This document shows, one piece after another, positions 16,808 to 26,250 of a stretch of DNA of 64,000 nt (position 1 is its first letter; the number at the start of each line of letters is the position of its first letter). Position numbers and translations under genes: made by a program. This DNA comes from Bradyrhizobium huanghuaihaiense (GTDB lineage: Bacteria; Pseudomonadota; Alphaproteobacteria; Rhizobiales; Xanthobacteraceae). Location: NCBI RefSeq assembly GCF_007830635.1, contig NZ_VLLA01000002.1:434001-498000 (forward strand), in the 5' to 3' direction. The notes beneath the pieces are model-generated. The model ran no database searches. It was not told the DNA's origin and saw nothing but the letters and a program-made list of their open reading frames with translations.

Positions 16808-18442
16808 TCACGTGCCCGGCCGCGATACCTCGGTCTCCTTGCTGGTGATGAACTCCAAGAGCACCGGCACGCCTTCCCTGGTCTTCTGAATGCCGCGCTT
16901 GATCGCGGGCACGATGTCGTCCGGCCTCGTTACCCGCTCGCCATAGCCGCCGAAGGCGCGCGCCATCGCGGCATAGTCGCCGGAAATGTCGGTCGAGCGA
17001 TATTTCTCGGTCGAGACCGGCATCACCTTCAGCTCGATCGCCATCGAGAAATTGTTGAGCAGGACCGACATGATCGGGATGCGCTCGCGCACGGCGGTTT
17101 CGAAATCCATGCCGGTGAAGCCGATCGCCGCATCGCCCCAGACGTTGATGCAGAGCTTGTCGGGCTTTGCCAGCTTTGCGCCCATCGCGAGCCCGAGGCC
17201 GTAGCCGAGCTGCGTCGTCTTGCCCCAGCCGAGATAGGTGAGGGGCTCGACCGCCTTCCAGAACGGCGAGAGCTGGTCGCGTGGGCTGCCGGCATCGTGG
17301 GTGATGATGGTGTTCTTGACGTCGACGGTGTGCTGCAAGTCCCACAGCACGCGATAGGGGCTCAAGGGTGCATCGTTGCTGGTGAGTTTTGGCATCCATT
17401 TCGCCAGCCACTCCTTGTGCGAGGCCGCGATCTCGGCCGCGACCGCCGAGGCGTCGCGATCCCTGGTGACGGTCTTGCCGATCTCCTCCAGCAAGGCATC
17501 GAGCACGAGGCCGGCATCGCCGACGAGGCCGATGCTGGCTTCGACATCCTTGTTGAGATGGTTCGGATCGAGCGTCGAATGGATGATGGTCTTGCCCTTG
17601 GGCATCGCGATGCCGAAATTTGTTTCGGTGAAGGAGCAGCCGATACCGAAGATGACGTCGGCCTCGGCGAGGAATTTCGGGACTGCGCGCGGCACCGCGA
17701 GCCCGCCGGAGCCGAGCGAGAGCGGATGCGTTTCCGGAAACGCCGATTTGCCCCCGAGGCTGGTGGTGACGGGGATAGCGAGCCGCTCCGCGAGCCGCTT
17801 CAGCTGCGGCCAGGCCTGCGCGTAATGCACGCCCTGGCCCGCATAGATGACCGGCCGCTTCGCGTTGACGAGAAGGCTGGCGGCTTCCTTCACGTGGACG
17901 GGATCGGCGCCGTAGCGGGTGCGCAGCACCGGCGTGTAGTTCAGCGGCTCCGGCACCTCCTCGTTCCACATGTCCGAGGGGATCTCGACGATCACGGGCC
18001 CTCCGCGGCCGTTCTTCAGCTTGGTGAAGGCGCGGCGGAAGATGTTGGCGACCTCCGCGGCCAGGATGATCGGCTCGGAGGATTTCGCGAACGGCTTCAT
18101 CGCCTCGCTGGAATTGAAGTTCGGCTCGATATGCGCGAGCCGGCGCTGATAGCCCATCGGCAGCACCAGCACGGGCACGGATTCGCCGAAGCACTGGGCG
18201 ACGCCGCCCATCGCGTTCTCCGCGCCGGGTCCATGCTGCATGCAGAACGCGCCGACGCTGCGTCCCGAGGTCACCCGCGAAATTGCATCCGCCATGTGGA
18301 TGCCGACGCGCTCCTGCCGCACCATGACGGGACGGATCTCGGCCTTGGCCGCATGCTCGATCAGGTGATTGACCGGATAGCCGCAGAGGATCTCGATCCC
18401 CTCGCGCCTCATGATTTCCGCAATCGCAGTGCCGAGCTTCAT
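16808..18442 (-). CDS. Thiamine-diphosphate-dependent enzyme, acetolactate-synthase-like
   Basis: 544 residues in three domains of the ThDP family. The pyrimidine-binding N domain contains catalytic Glu44 (VRQERVGIHMADA). The central domain (about 190-330) carries VIYAGQGVHYAQAWPQLKRLAERLAIPVTTSLGGKSAFPETHPLSLG. The C-terminal cofactor domain has the metal/diphosphate motif WGDAAIGFTGMDFETAVRERIPIMSVLLNN, where GDG is GDA but the metal-ligand Asp and terminal Asn-Asn remain. Family enzymes include acetolactate synthase, benzoylformate decarboxylase and oxalyl-CoA decarboxylase. No small regulatory subunit lies nearby, so branched-chain biosynthesis is not implied and the substrate is open. 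The start is supported by GAGGAGAG upstream. Same strand as the multi-GAF kinase downstream. Confidence 0.85.
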   Translation of the reverse strand: MKLGTAIAEIMRREGIEILCGYPVNHLIEHAAKAEIRPVMVRQERVGIHMADAISRVTSGRSVGAFCMQHGPGAENAMGGVAQCFGESVPVLVLPMGYQRRLAHIEPNFNSSEAMKPFAKSSEPIILAAEVANIFRRAFTKLKNGRGGPVIVEIPSDMWNEEVPEPLNYTPVLRTRYGADPVHVKEAASLLVNAKRPVIYAGQGVHYAQAWPQLKRLAERLAIPVTTSLGGKSAFPETHPLSLGSGGLAVPRAVPKFLAEADVIFGIGCSFTETNFGIAMPKGKTIIHSTLDPNHLNKDVEASIGLVGDAGLVLDALLEEIGKTVTRDRDASAVAAEIAASHKEWLAKWMPKLTSNDAPLSPYRVLWDLQHTVDVKNTIITHDAGSPRDQLSPFWKAVEPLTYLGWGKTTQLGYGLGLAMGAKLAKPDKLCINVWGDAAIGFTGMDFETAVRERIPIMSVLLNNFSMAIELKVMPVSTEKYRSTDISGDYAAMARAFGGYGERVTRPDDIVPAIKRGIQKTREGVPVLLEFITSKETEVSRPGT

Positions 18443-18550
18443 GGCGTCTCTCTCCTCAGGTAGAGGCCGGTTGATCCGGCTGGTTGGGAAGAGAGGATCA
18501 GGAAATCGGAGAGGCGTAAAGCGCGCGCGGTGGGCGCGGCGGTAGGCCAG

Positions 18551-21487
18551 CTATGCACCGCGGGCGTGCATCGGCTCCGGCTGGCGATAACGGCCGCAGC
18601 CATTCGCCGTTGGCTGCCTGCGTTGCAGCAGGCGCTCGGCCGCAACGAGATCCGGCGTTTCGAAGCCCTCGGTGAACGCGTCATAAATCGGGGCGAGCAG
18701 TCGGATGGCCTTCGCCCTGCGGCCGGTCGCGATCCAGTGTGCTGCGAGATCGGTGGCGATCCGCAGCTGGAATGTCATCGCGCCTATGGCGCGCGCTTCG
18801 GTAAGTGCCTGCTGGAGTCGCTGCTCGGCGCGCAGCGGCTCGCCGGCGTGGAGAAGGACCGCTGCCTCGACCCGCTGCAGTTCCGACCGGCACCAGCGCT
18901 CACCCTGACGTTCCTGATGGTCGATCGCACGCGTGATGGCTTCGCGCGCATCTGCGATCCGCCCCTGCCGCAGATAGGCGCGGGCGAGGACCGCGAGATA
19001 GCTGCCGATCCGCATCAGGAAGCGACATTCGATCAGTTCGTCGATTGCGGCTCGAATATCCTGAACCGCACGGGGATCGCCACGTAGCTCGCGAAGGCAC
19101 GCGGAGAAATAGCGCTCGACCGGAACCCAGCGCGAGATGCGCTCACGTTCGAGGTTGCGACGCAGCCGCATCGTGTAACTCTCGAGCGCATCCAGATTGC
19201 CGGTTTCGAGCGCGACGGGAAGTGCGGCGAGCCCGAGTGCGTTCGACTGCGACACCCAATGGCCGCCGCGGTCCGCGGCGTCGACCGCGTCGCGGGCGAG
19301 CCTTGCCGCGTGGTCGGCCTGCCCTTGCATCCACGCCACGAAGGGCAGGTTGAAGCGGACCGTGATGAACCGGTAGACCTCATTCGCATCCTTGCGCGAA
19401 CGGCCCTCAGCCAGCGAATAGGTCGCCGCGAGGCGATCCAGAACCGGGCGGCTCTTGCTCAACTCGCCGGCAAAGGCGTGGGCCCAGGCCAGTGCCCGAT
19501 CGGCTTCAGACGTCGCCGTCAGGTCGCGGCCGCGGTCGCGGTCGGCGAGCGCGGTGGCCTCCTCGAGATAGGTTATGGCGCGCGGGACCTGACCGATCTG
19601 CAACAGGTAAAAGGCAAAACCCACCAGCGCTCGCTGCTGATACTCGATACTGCCGGCGCGCCTTGCGAAGGCGATCGCATCGAGCCAGGCAACCTCGTTC
19701 TCGTTCGACATCTTGCGGGCGTAGAACAGGCTCCATCCAAGGGCGCAGGCGAGCTTTGCCTTCGACAGATCGTCGCACGCGACGGTCTTGGCTAAGGCGA
19801 GCGCGTCCTCCAGCCGCGCCTGCGCTTCCGACAGGATGGAGGTTTCCGACCACAAGGTGATCGCCGCAACCGCGAGCCTGATGCCGAGGACAGCATCGCC
19901 GTCCTCGCCGAAGGCCCACGACAGCGCAGCTCTCAGATCGGCGATGCGGCCGAGGTAGCGCTGGGTCCAATCGGCCGGCTCGCGCCAGTTCCACTCCTCC
20001 TCGGACTGCTCGAACAGCGCAAGCACGCGCTGCGCATGGTGGCGCAGCGCCTGGCCGCAGGCGGGATCGGCCTGGCGCCGCTCGGCCGCATAGCGGCGTG
20101 TGCTGTCGAGCAGCCGGTAGCGAAGATGCGCTCCCCGGGCCTGCGCGCTCAACAGCGATTTGGCGACGAGGCTGCCGAGGCCGGTAACGACGTCGATCGG
20201 CGTGAGCCCTGCCGCTTCTGCGACGAAAACCGCATCCTCGGCGTCAAAGGCGTCGCTGAACACCGACAGCAGGCCGAACAGTCTGGCCTCCTTCTGCGAC
20301 AGCAGCCGGAAGCTCCAGTCGATCGTCGCCATCAGGGTCTCGTGGCGCGGCGGCGCGCTCTCGGCGCTGGGCGCGCGAAAGCCCAGGTTCTGGTCGAGCA
20401 GCGTCACCAATTCGCGCGGATTGAACCTGCCGATCTGGGCTGCTGCCAGCTCGATGGCCAGCGGAAGGCCGTCAAGCGAATGGCAGATCGAGGCGACCGC
20501 CTCGCAATCGTCATCGACGAACTGGTAGTCCGACCATTCGGCGGCGCGGCGGACGAACAGCTGCACCGCTGGAAATGTCACGGCCTGATTGACCGACAGG
20601 TCGAGGCCAGACTTCGGCGAGGCCAGCGAGCCAAGCCGTACGACGTGCTCGGTGACGGTGCCGAGAGCTTCGCGGCTCGTCGCCAGCAATCTGGACGGCG
20701 ATGTGTCCGTCAGGAACTTGCCGGCGAAGATCGTGGCGGCGGGCAGCACATGCTCGCAATTGTCGAGGATTAGCAGCATCTGCCGCGGCCTCAGATAGTC
20801 GAGGGCGGCAGCCAGACCGTTGTCCGTATTGCCTCTGATGCCCAGTGCCGTCACCAGCGCTGTGCCGAACAGCGTCGGATCGGAGATCGTCGCGAGATCG
20901 ACGAAGCAGACGCCGTCGCGGCACCGCGGCGCAAACGCCTGGGCGACAGCCACGGCAACTGTCGTCTTGCCGATGCCTCCCGCGCCGGCCAGGGTCACGT
21001 GCCTGTTGTCGGCCAGCAGATCGGCGATTTCGACGATTTCCGCTTCGCGACCAACGATGCCGCGTGGCAATGGCGGATTGGACAGGGGGAGCGGATCGGC
21101 GAGCGCAAGATCGTCCTCGACCTCGCCGATGCTGATTTGGACGTCCGCGATGAACTTGTACCCGCGGCGCGCCACGGTCGCGATGTAGATGGGCTCGATC
21201 TGGGTATCCCCCAGCGAGCGCCGCAGGCTCCACATGTTGACCTTGAGATTGCTGTCGTGGAGGAAGGTGCCCGGCCAGGCCGCCGCCATCAGCTCATTCT
21301 TGCTGACCAGATCGCCGCAGCGCTGCACCAGCACCTGCAGGAGCTCGAATGCGCGTCCGCCCAGTTTGACGGGACACCCGTCGAGAAGAAGCAACTGGCG
21401 GCGGGGAACCAGTCGAAATGGGCCGAAGCAGTATGTGAGTTCCTGCCGGTGTGTGCCCCGTTGCCGTGTCTCCGTGGCAGCTCGCAT
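18551..21487 (-). CDS. Winged-helix / ATPase / TPR regulator (signal-transduction ATPase with OmpR-type DNA-binding domain)
   Basis: About 978 residues from the ATG at 21487 (a TTG at 21523 is also open). The N-terminal OmpR/ToxR-type winged helix spans about residues 20-105 (FGPFRLVPRRQLLLLDGCPVKLGGRAFELLQVLVQRCGDLVSKNELMAAAWPG... VNMWSLRRSLGD... IATVARRGYKF). An NTPase domain follows with Walker A AGAGGIGKTT (near residue 170), Walker B LLILDNCEH and the sensor LLATSREAL. The rest is TPR-like helical repeats with many Ala/Leu pairs. Such proteins are cytosolic transcription factors that integrate a ligand or protein signal at the repeats. It lies at the end of the minus-strand hydrolase/AKR/VOC/ABM run and is a candidate regulator for it. 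Confidence 0.85.
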   Translation of the reverse strand: MRAATETRQRGTHRQELTYCFGPFRLVPRRQLLLLDGCPVKLGGRAFELLQVLVQRCGDLVSKNELMAAAWPGTFLHDSNLKVNMWSLRRSLGDTQIEPIYIATVARRGYKFIADVQISIGEVEDDLALADPLPLSNPPLPRGIVGREAEIVEIADLLADNRHVTLAGAGGIGKTTVAVAVAQAFAPRCRDGVCFVDLATISDPTLFGTALVTALGIRGNTDNGLAAALDYLRPRQMLLILDNCEHVLPAATIFAGKFLTDTSPSRLLATSREALGTVTEHVVRLGSLASPKSGLDLSVNQAVTFPAVQLFVRRAAEWSDYQFVDDDCEAVASICHSLDGLPLAIELAAAQIGRFNPRELVTLLDQNLGFRAPSAESAPPRHETLMATIDWSFRLLSQKEARLFGLLSVFSDAFDAEDAVFVAEAAGLTPIDVVTGLGSLVAKSLLSAQARGAHLRYRLLDSTRRYAAERRQADPACGQALRHHAQRVLALFEQSEEEWNWREPADWTQRYLGRIADLRAALSWAFGEDGDAVLGIRLAVAAITLWSETSILSEAQARLEDALALAKTVACDDLSKAKLACALGWSLFYARKMSNENEVAWLDAIAFARRAGSIEYQQRALVGFAFYLLQIGQVPRAITYLEEATALADRDRGRDLTATSEADRALAWAHAFAGELSKSRPVLDRLAATYSLAEGRSRKDANEVYRFITVRFNLPFVAWMQGQADHAARLARDAVDAADRGGHWVSQSNALGLAALPVALETGNLDALESYTMRLRRNLERERISRWVPVERYFSACLRELRGDPRAVQDIRAAIDELIECRFLMRIGSYLAVLARAYLRQGRIADAREAITRAIDHQERQGERWCRSELQRVEAAVLLHAGEPLRAEQRLQQALTEARAIGAMTFQLRIATDLAAHWIATGRRAKAIRLLAPIYDAFTEGFETPDLVAAERLLQRRQPTANGCGRYRQPEPMHARGA

Positions 21488-21631
21488 TGACCATTGCCAA
21501 TCGATCGAACAGATCGCTTGCAATTATCATGCGCTGCAAACTTGTTGAAGCAAGCGCTTCTGAATTCGCACGATTGCGGCGGGCATTGACCCGCGGGATG
21601 ACTGCGACAAAACCGCTCGCGGGCAGGCCGG

Positions 21632-22054
21632 CTATTTCTTGGGCACGCCAAGAACCGCCATGCGCATGACCTCGACGCCGCCATCGGCAAGTTCCGGAAG
21701 CTTGGCGAACCACGCCTGCACATAAGGCATGGCATTGTGCGCGTCGAAATCGGCCTGGCTGGCGAACACCTCGTAGAAGATGAAATGACCGGGTTTGGCG
21801 CGGTCTTCCTGGAGAAAATAGACCAGGTTCTTGGGATCGCCCCGAACCAGGTCGATCAGCGGAAGCGTGGCCGTGCGCAATGCGTCTTCCTTTCCAGGCT
21901 TGGCGCGCACCTGGGCCACCACCGAATAGGCGCCTTCCGGAATCTCCTGATAGCGTACGCGCGGGGCTTCCTGGGCGACGACTGGTGCTGTCGTCATGGC
22001 CACCGACACAGCGACGAGCAGGGCGCCAAGCGAATTGCGGACGAGCGTTTGCAT
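21632..22054 (-). CDS. Exported ABM-type (quinol monooxygenase-like) protein
   Basis: 140 residues from the ATG at 22054, behind GAAGGA. The N-terminus is a cleavable signal peptide (MQTLVRNSLGALLVAVSVAMTTAPVVAQ). The mature 110 residues match the antibiotic-biosynthesis-monooxygenase dimeric alpha-beta barrel: YSVVAQVRAKPGKEDALRTATLPLIDLVRGDPKNLVYFLQEDRAKPGHFIFYEVFASQADFDAHNAMPYVQAWFAKLPEL. This has the usual YEVFASQADFDAH motif found in YgiN-like quinol monooxygenases. Export is uncommon for the family. It is the last enzyme gene of the run beginning with the exported hydrolase at 24893 and could act on a phenolic or quinone in the periplasm. Confidence 0.82.
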   Translation of the reverse strand: MQTLVRNSLGALLVAVSVAMTTAPVVAQEAPRVRYQEIPEGAYSVVAQVRAKPGKEDALRTATLPLIDLVRGDPKNLVYFLQEDRAKPGHFIFYEVFASQADFDAHNAMPYVQAWFAKLPELADGGVEVMRMAVLGVPKK

Positions 22055-22131
22055 GATGAAGTCCTTCACATCGAGATCGAGGGTGCTTTGTCGGGCGACC
22101 AGCGGAAGCCGGTCGCCCGATGTTTCACGGG

Positions 22132-22974
22132 TCAGCGCACGATTGTCTGCTGCCGCTTTGCCAGGGCCTCGCTAAAACGCTGCTTGACGGGGCCGAGCGC
22201 TTTGACGAATTCGAGCTGCTCGCCCTCCGGCCCCTTGCAATAGATCAGCTCCCACCCGTTCGAGGGTTCCGCGGTCACCCGGTTCGTGTTGGCGCTACGG
22301 GGCGCGGCCTTGCGGTCGGCTTCGGTCATGACGCGGATGGTGCGGTTCGCTCGTACCTGGTTCATGCCGCGACGCGCGGATTCGGCTTCGAGGTCGGCGA
22401 TGAACTTGTTGAAGTCGACATCGTCGCGAACATAGAAGCAGATGTGCATCATGCGCGGGAAAGCCGGACTCATGTGCTCCAACGGTTCGGCAAAGCTCTT
22501 CGCGGCGCCCATGGGCTGGTCGGCCTCGCGATATTGCAGCAATTCGAGCACCATGTTGTCGAACTGGATGAAGCGCACATCGAGCCTTTGCGCTCCGCTT
22601 CTGAGGTCGGGAACGCCGATGGTCCGCGGATTGACCCCGCGCGCGTTCGCCTCGATCTCCTGGTCGGCCAGCAGCGTGTTCTGCACCCCGTCGCCCTGGA
22701 AGTCGCCGTGACGGAACACCTCGGTGCCGCCGAGCACCTCCGTGTAGAACTGATAGGCCCGCTCCATGTTCTGCACCGTCAGCCCGAAATGCTGGACGCC
22801 CTGAAGCCGCGCACCGAGCGGCGCCTCGTCGCGCGCCGCTGACGACATGCCGTCTTGCGTCGCGGCCCGCGCGTCGGTCGCGCCGGCGACGAGGCCGGTG
22901 ACGACGGCTGCGCCGGCGGTCTGGAGCAGGGTGCGGCGGCCCATGTCGGTGGCGTTGTCTGCTTCATCTGTCAT
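22132..22974 (-). CDS. Tat-exported VOC-superfamily (glyoxalase/dioxygenase fold) protein
   Basis: 280 residues. The N-terminus MTDEADNATDMGRRTLLQTAGAAVVTGLVAGATDARA has a twin-arginine followed by a hydrophobic core and an Ala-rich cleavage site, a Tat-type signal. The mature protein is a two-module vicinal-oxygen-chelate fold: LQGVQHFGLTVQNMERAYQFYTEVLGGTEVF opens the first module and FPRMMHICFYVRDDVDFNKFIADLEAES the second. His residues in HFGLTV and HICFYV and a Glu near the end (EGEQLEFVK) are candidate metal ligands. Tat export fits a protein folded with its metal in the cytoplasm. The reaction is unknown. The neighbouring exported ABM protein suggests a shared periplasmic pathway. Confidence 0.83.
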   Translation of the reverse strand: MTDEADNATDMGRRTLLQTAGAAVVTGLVAGATDARAATQDGMSSAARDEAPLGARLQGVQHFGLTVQNMERAYQFYTEVLGGTEVFRHGDFQGDGVQNTLLADQEIEANARGVNPRTIGVPDLRSGAQRLDVRFIQFDNMVLELLQYREADQPMGAAKSFAEPLEHMSPAFPRMMHICFYVRDDVDFNKFIADLEAESARRGMNQVRANRTIRVMTEADRKAAPRSANTNRVTAEPSNGWELIYCKGPEGEQLEFVKALGPVKQRFSEALAKRQQTIVR

Positions 22975-23070
22975 GTCGCTCTCCTTGGTCGTTCGTTGGA
23001 TTTTGTGTGCGTTATCCTGCCGGCCGGAGCAGCGCTCGGCCGGGATGAACCTGCTTGTGCCCTCGGCGCC

Positions 23071-24084
23071 TCAAGCGGCCGCCGGAAGCGGAGCTGCGGG
23101 GTTGACGAGCCCTTCCGAACGTAGCTCGCGCCAGAAATCGGCGGGGATGGCCTCCTCGAGCGCAGCGCGATCCTCGGCGATGCGGCCCGGGCGGCTCGCG
23201 CCGGGAATGACGGCCGCGACCACCGGGCTCGCGAGCGCGAACTGCAAGCCTGCCGCCTTCATGCTGATGCCGTAGCGGTCGGCGATGGCCTTGATCCGCG
23301 CCACCTTGTTGAGGATTTCCGGGGGCGCCGGCGCATATTCGAAATTCGGGCCGCCGACGAGCGCGCCCGAACTGTAGGGGCCGCCGACGACGATCGCGAG
23401 TTCATGTTCCGCAACCATCGGCATCACCCGCTGCAGCGCCCTTGCATGGTCGAGCAGCGTGTAACGGCCCGCGAGCAGGAAGCCGTCGGGGCGCGGCTCT
23501 TCGAGCGCGAGCAGCAGCTCGATCGGCTCGACCCGGTTGACGCCGAGGCCCCATGCCTTGATCACGCCTTCGTCGCGCAGCTGGTCGAGCGCTTTGAACG
23601 CGCCCTTGCGCGCGCTTTCGAACACCGAAAGCCACTCGTCGCCGTAAAAATCCTGCGCGACGTCGTGCACGAATGCGATGTCGATGTGGGAGGTGCCGAG
23701 CCGCTTCAGGCTGTCCTCGATCGAGCGCAACGTCCCGTCCCGGGAATAGTCGTTCACGATCCTGTTCGGGCGCCCGTACTGGAAGACGCCGCCCTTCTCG
23801 CCGAGATCGCGGGCGCTGACATCCTCGATCTCGTCCAGGATCAGCCTTCCGACCTTGGTGCTGACGACATAGTCGCTGCGCGGCCGGCCGGCGAGCGCAG
23901 CGCCCATGCGGATCTCGGCGAGGCCCGCGCCGTAGAACGGCGCGGTGTCGAAATAGCGGATGCCGTCGTCCCAGGCTGCGTTGACCGTCGCGAGGGCTTC
24001 CTGCTCCGGGATGTCGCGGAACATGTTGCCGAGCGGCGCTGCACCGAAGCCAAGTCTTCCCGGCAGAATATCCTTGAGGGGCAT
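23071..24084 (-). CDS. Aldo/keto reductase (D-threo-aldose 1-dehydrogenase / pyridoxal 4-dehydrogenase-like)
   Basis: 337-residue cytosolic oxidoreductase with the AKR catalytic tetrad visible: Asp46 and Tyr51 in YFDTAPFYGAG, Lys77 in STKVG and His140 in FVHDV. LGFGAAPLGNMFRDIPEQEALATVNAAWDDGIRYFDTAPFYG opens the barrel in the style of the L-fucose/D-threo-aldose dehydrogenase and pyridoxal 4-dehydrogenase subfamily, which are NAD(P)-dependent. AKRs of this type oxidise sugar lactols or reduce aldehydes. It sits 53 bases after the exported hydrolase gene and 96 bases before the VOC gene on the same strand. Confidence 0.88.
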   Translation of the reverse strand: MPLKDILPGRLGFGAAPLGNMFRDIPEQEALATVNAAWDDGIRYFDTAPFYGAGLAEIRMGAALAGRPRSDYVVSTKVGRLILDEIEDVSARDLGEKGGVFQYGRPNRIVNDYSRDGTLRSIEDSLKRLGTSHIDIAFVHDVAQDFYGDEWLSVFESARKGAFKALDQLRDEGVIKAWGLGVNRVEPIELLLALEEPRPDGFLLAGRYTLLDHARALQRVMPMVAEHELAIVVGGPYSSGALVGGPNFEYAPAPPEILNKVARIKAIADRYGISMKAAGLQFALASPVVAAVIPGASRPGRIAEDRAALEEAIPADFWRELRSEGLVNPAAPLPAAA

Positions 24085-24137
24085 GTCGCGAGTCCTTGTG
24101 TGACAGCCAAGACCATCCGTGCCCGGCGCGGCCGAAC

Positions 24138-24893
24138 TCAGTCCGCTGCGGACGTGTCTGCGCTTCTGATGAAGGCCGCGACCTCGCGCGGATGCGACAG
24201 CATCACCGCGTGGCTGCTTTTGATCTCCGTCACCTTCGCGCCCGAGCGCTTGGCCATGGTGCGCAGTAAGCTCGGAGGGATAATGTGATCCTCCATCGTC
24301 ACCATGTAATAGGTCGGCTTCGTCTTCCAGGCCACGCGCTCGACCTTGGTCTGCACCGCCTGCAATCCAAACGGCAATTGCGCCGCAGCCATGAAGCGGG
24401 TCGTGGCCGGGTCGACACCGGCGGCGAAGGAGGTCGGGAATTTATCGCGCTCCACGAAGAGATAATTGCCCTCAATGACCAGCGGACCCTTGTGCTCCCC
24501 GGGCGGCACGGGTGCTTCCGACAGCGTGCTGACCGACTCCCCGGCATCGGGAGCATATGCCGCGAGATAGACCAGGCTGCGAACCTTCGGATTGTCGCCG
24601 GCTTCGGTGATGACCATCCCGCCATAGGAATGTCCGACGAGAATGACCGGATGCCGCGCCTTGGCGATCACGCGTTCGGTCTCCGCGACATCGTCACGCA
24701 GCGAGATCGTCGGCTGCTGCACGACGAGCACCTCATAGCCCGCCTTCGAGAGGATGTCGTAGGTGTCCTTCCAGCCCGATCCGTCGACGAAGGCGCCATG
24801 GACGAGGACGATGGAAACGGTCCTCTCGGCCGCGATTGCGGGGGCGGCCGTTGCGATCGTCATTGCGGCAAGCGTAGAAATAAGCGTCTTCAT
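24138..24893 (-). CDS. Exported alpha/beta hydrolase
   Basis: 251 residues if started at the ATG at 24893, which gives a signal peptide (MKTLISTLAAMTIATAAPAIAAE); a longer frame to 25010 adds 39 unlikely residues. The fold opens with IVLVHGAFVDGSGW and carries the nucleophile elbow GHSYGG (Ser89), the acid region VTMEDHIIPPSLLRTMAKRSGAKVTEI and the histidine in SSHAVMLSHPREVAAFI. This is the small EstA/pyrethroid-hydrolase-like group (Abhydrolase_6). It probably hydrolyses an ester in the periplasm. It heads the minus-strand run hydrolase-AKR-VOC-ABM and is divergent from the AraC gene. Confidence 0.87.
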   Translation of the reverse strand: MKTLISTLAAMTIATAAPAIAAERTVSIVLVHGAFVDGSGWKDTYDILSKAGYEVLVVQQPTISLRDDVAETERVIAKARHPVILVGHSYGGMVITEAGDNPKVRSLVYLAAYAPDAGESVSTLSEAPVPPGEHKGPLVIEGNYLFVERDKFPTSFAAGVDPATTRFMAAAQLPFGLQAVQTKVERVAWKTKPTYYMVTMEDHIIPPSLLRTMAKRSGAKVTEIKSSHAVMLSHPREVAAFIRSADTSAAD

Positions 24894-25232
24894 ACCAGGC
24901 TCCGATCCTCGATACGGCGGCATTGCCGTTGATGAGCGCTTCACTAGCGCTCGCGAGCACTGCGGTATTTCCGATTCCTGCGCGATGACGGACGCATCTT
25001 GCTCTTCCATGAAGAGATCGGCTTTCGAAGCCGAGCACGCCGCGTTCCAAGTCTTTGCTTTGCCTGCCTTTTACCTCTTTTAACCGCTTCGCCTCTGGAC
25101 TTCGCTGTCGCCGCTTGTGAGAAATTCGAAGATCGGCGTGGCAGCGGCCGGGCTGCAACTCAACACCGGGTGGAATGATCGCTCGCTCGCGATACGGGGC
25201 CGGGATTCGCCGCAACTGAAGCGGAGGTCGTG
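24894..25232. promoter_or_regulatory. Divergent intergenic region between hydrolase run and AraC gene
   Basis: 339 bases separate the two divergent starts. Both promoters must lie here, and the AraC protein is the natural candidate to bind. I see no complete sigma-70 box or long palindrome that I would place with confidence, and no small gene. Confidence 0.4.
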
Positions 25233-26168
25233 ATGGCGCTCGTGACGCATGGAGATCAGAAATATCAGAACAGCGAGAAGCTCGCTGCGGCCAGCGACTG
25301 GCCGGGGCTGGCCATCGAACATCGCAAGTTCGAGGCAGGGCGCCAGGCAACGCCCGTTCCGATCTGCACCGAGCTCGTCATGCTGCTATCGGGAGGTGGG
25401 ATGGTCTGCCGGGCCGGCAACGGCGAAGTCCAGAAGAGCCTCGCGCGGCCGGGCATGAGCTACCTCGTCCCGGTGGGGACACAGGAAAGCCATCTCGAGC
25501 TGTCGGACCGGATGGAATGTCTTCATCTCTATCTTCCGCCGGCGCTGCTCGACCAGAGCGCGCTTGCGGACTTCGATATCGATCCGGCAAAAGTCGAGAT
25601 CGCCTACGCCCACGGTCTGGCGGACCAGGTGCTCTTCCACATCTGCTCGCCGCTTCGCGATCTGCTCCATCGCCCGCGCCAGTCGACCGACGCGCTGTTC
25701 GTGGAGGGAATCCAGGTTGCGCTCGCGGCGCATCTTCTAGGAAATTATACGATCGACCGCTGGCGCGCGCCGGACAAGTTGCCGGCGCTCGATCCGCGGC
25801 GCCTGCAGCGCGTACTGGACTATATCGAGGCTTCTCTTGGCAGCGATATCAGGCTCGAGGATCTGGCGGCCCAGGCTTGCCTCAGCCCCTATCATTTTTC
25901 CCGCCTGTTTCGCGAAGCGACCGGATTGTCACCGCACCGTTATGTGACCGAGCGCCGCGTTCAGGCTGCGCGGCACGAACTCGCGCGCGACCGCTTGTCC
26001 TTGGTCGAAATCGCCCTGGCCTTCGGTTTCGGCTCGCAAGCCAATTTCACGCGCGTGTTCCGCAAGGCCGCAACTCTCACGCCGGGGCAGTATCGTGAAT
26101 TGTGCTGTGGCCAGGCCGAGGTGAGGACCGATCGCTCCGATACGGCACTGCGCACGGATTGCGCATGA
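25233..26168 (+). CDS. AraC-family transcriptional regulator
   Basis: 311 residues from the ATG at 25233, seven bases after GCGGAGG. The N-terminal 190 residues form a ligand-sensing domain (cupin-like: [56 protein letters not shown]). The C-terminal 100 residues are the double helix-turn-helix of AraC/Xyl[97 protein letters not shown]. The gene is 82 bases upstream of the molybdenum hydroxylase genes on the same strand and divergent from the hydrolase run, so it probably senses the substrate and activates one or both. Confidence 0.9.
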   Translation: MALVTHGDQKYQNSEKLAAASDWPGLAIEHRKFEAGRQATPVPICTELVMLLSGGGMVCRAGNGEVQKSLARPGMSYLVPVGTQESHLELSDRMECLHLYLPPALLDQSALADFDIDPAKVEIAYAHGLADQVLFHICSPLRDLLHRPRQSTDALFVEGIQVALAAHLLGNYTIDRWRAPDKLPALDPRRLQRVLDYIEASLGSDIRLEDLAAQACLSPYHFSRLFREATGLSPHRYVTERRVQAARHELARDRLSLVEIALAFGFGSQANFTRVFRKAATLTPGQYRELCCGQAEVRTDRSDTALRTDCA

Positions 26169-26250
26169 TTCCGCAGGAATCGGGAATACGGCTCAGCGTC
26201 CATCAGGCAGAGCTGTCGTGCCGACCGGATCCACGAAGGGATATACGGAC

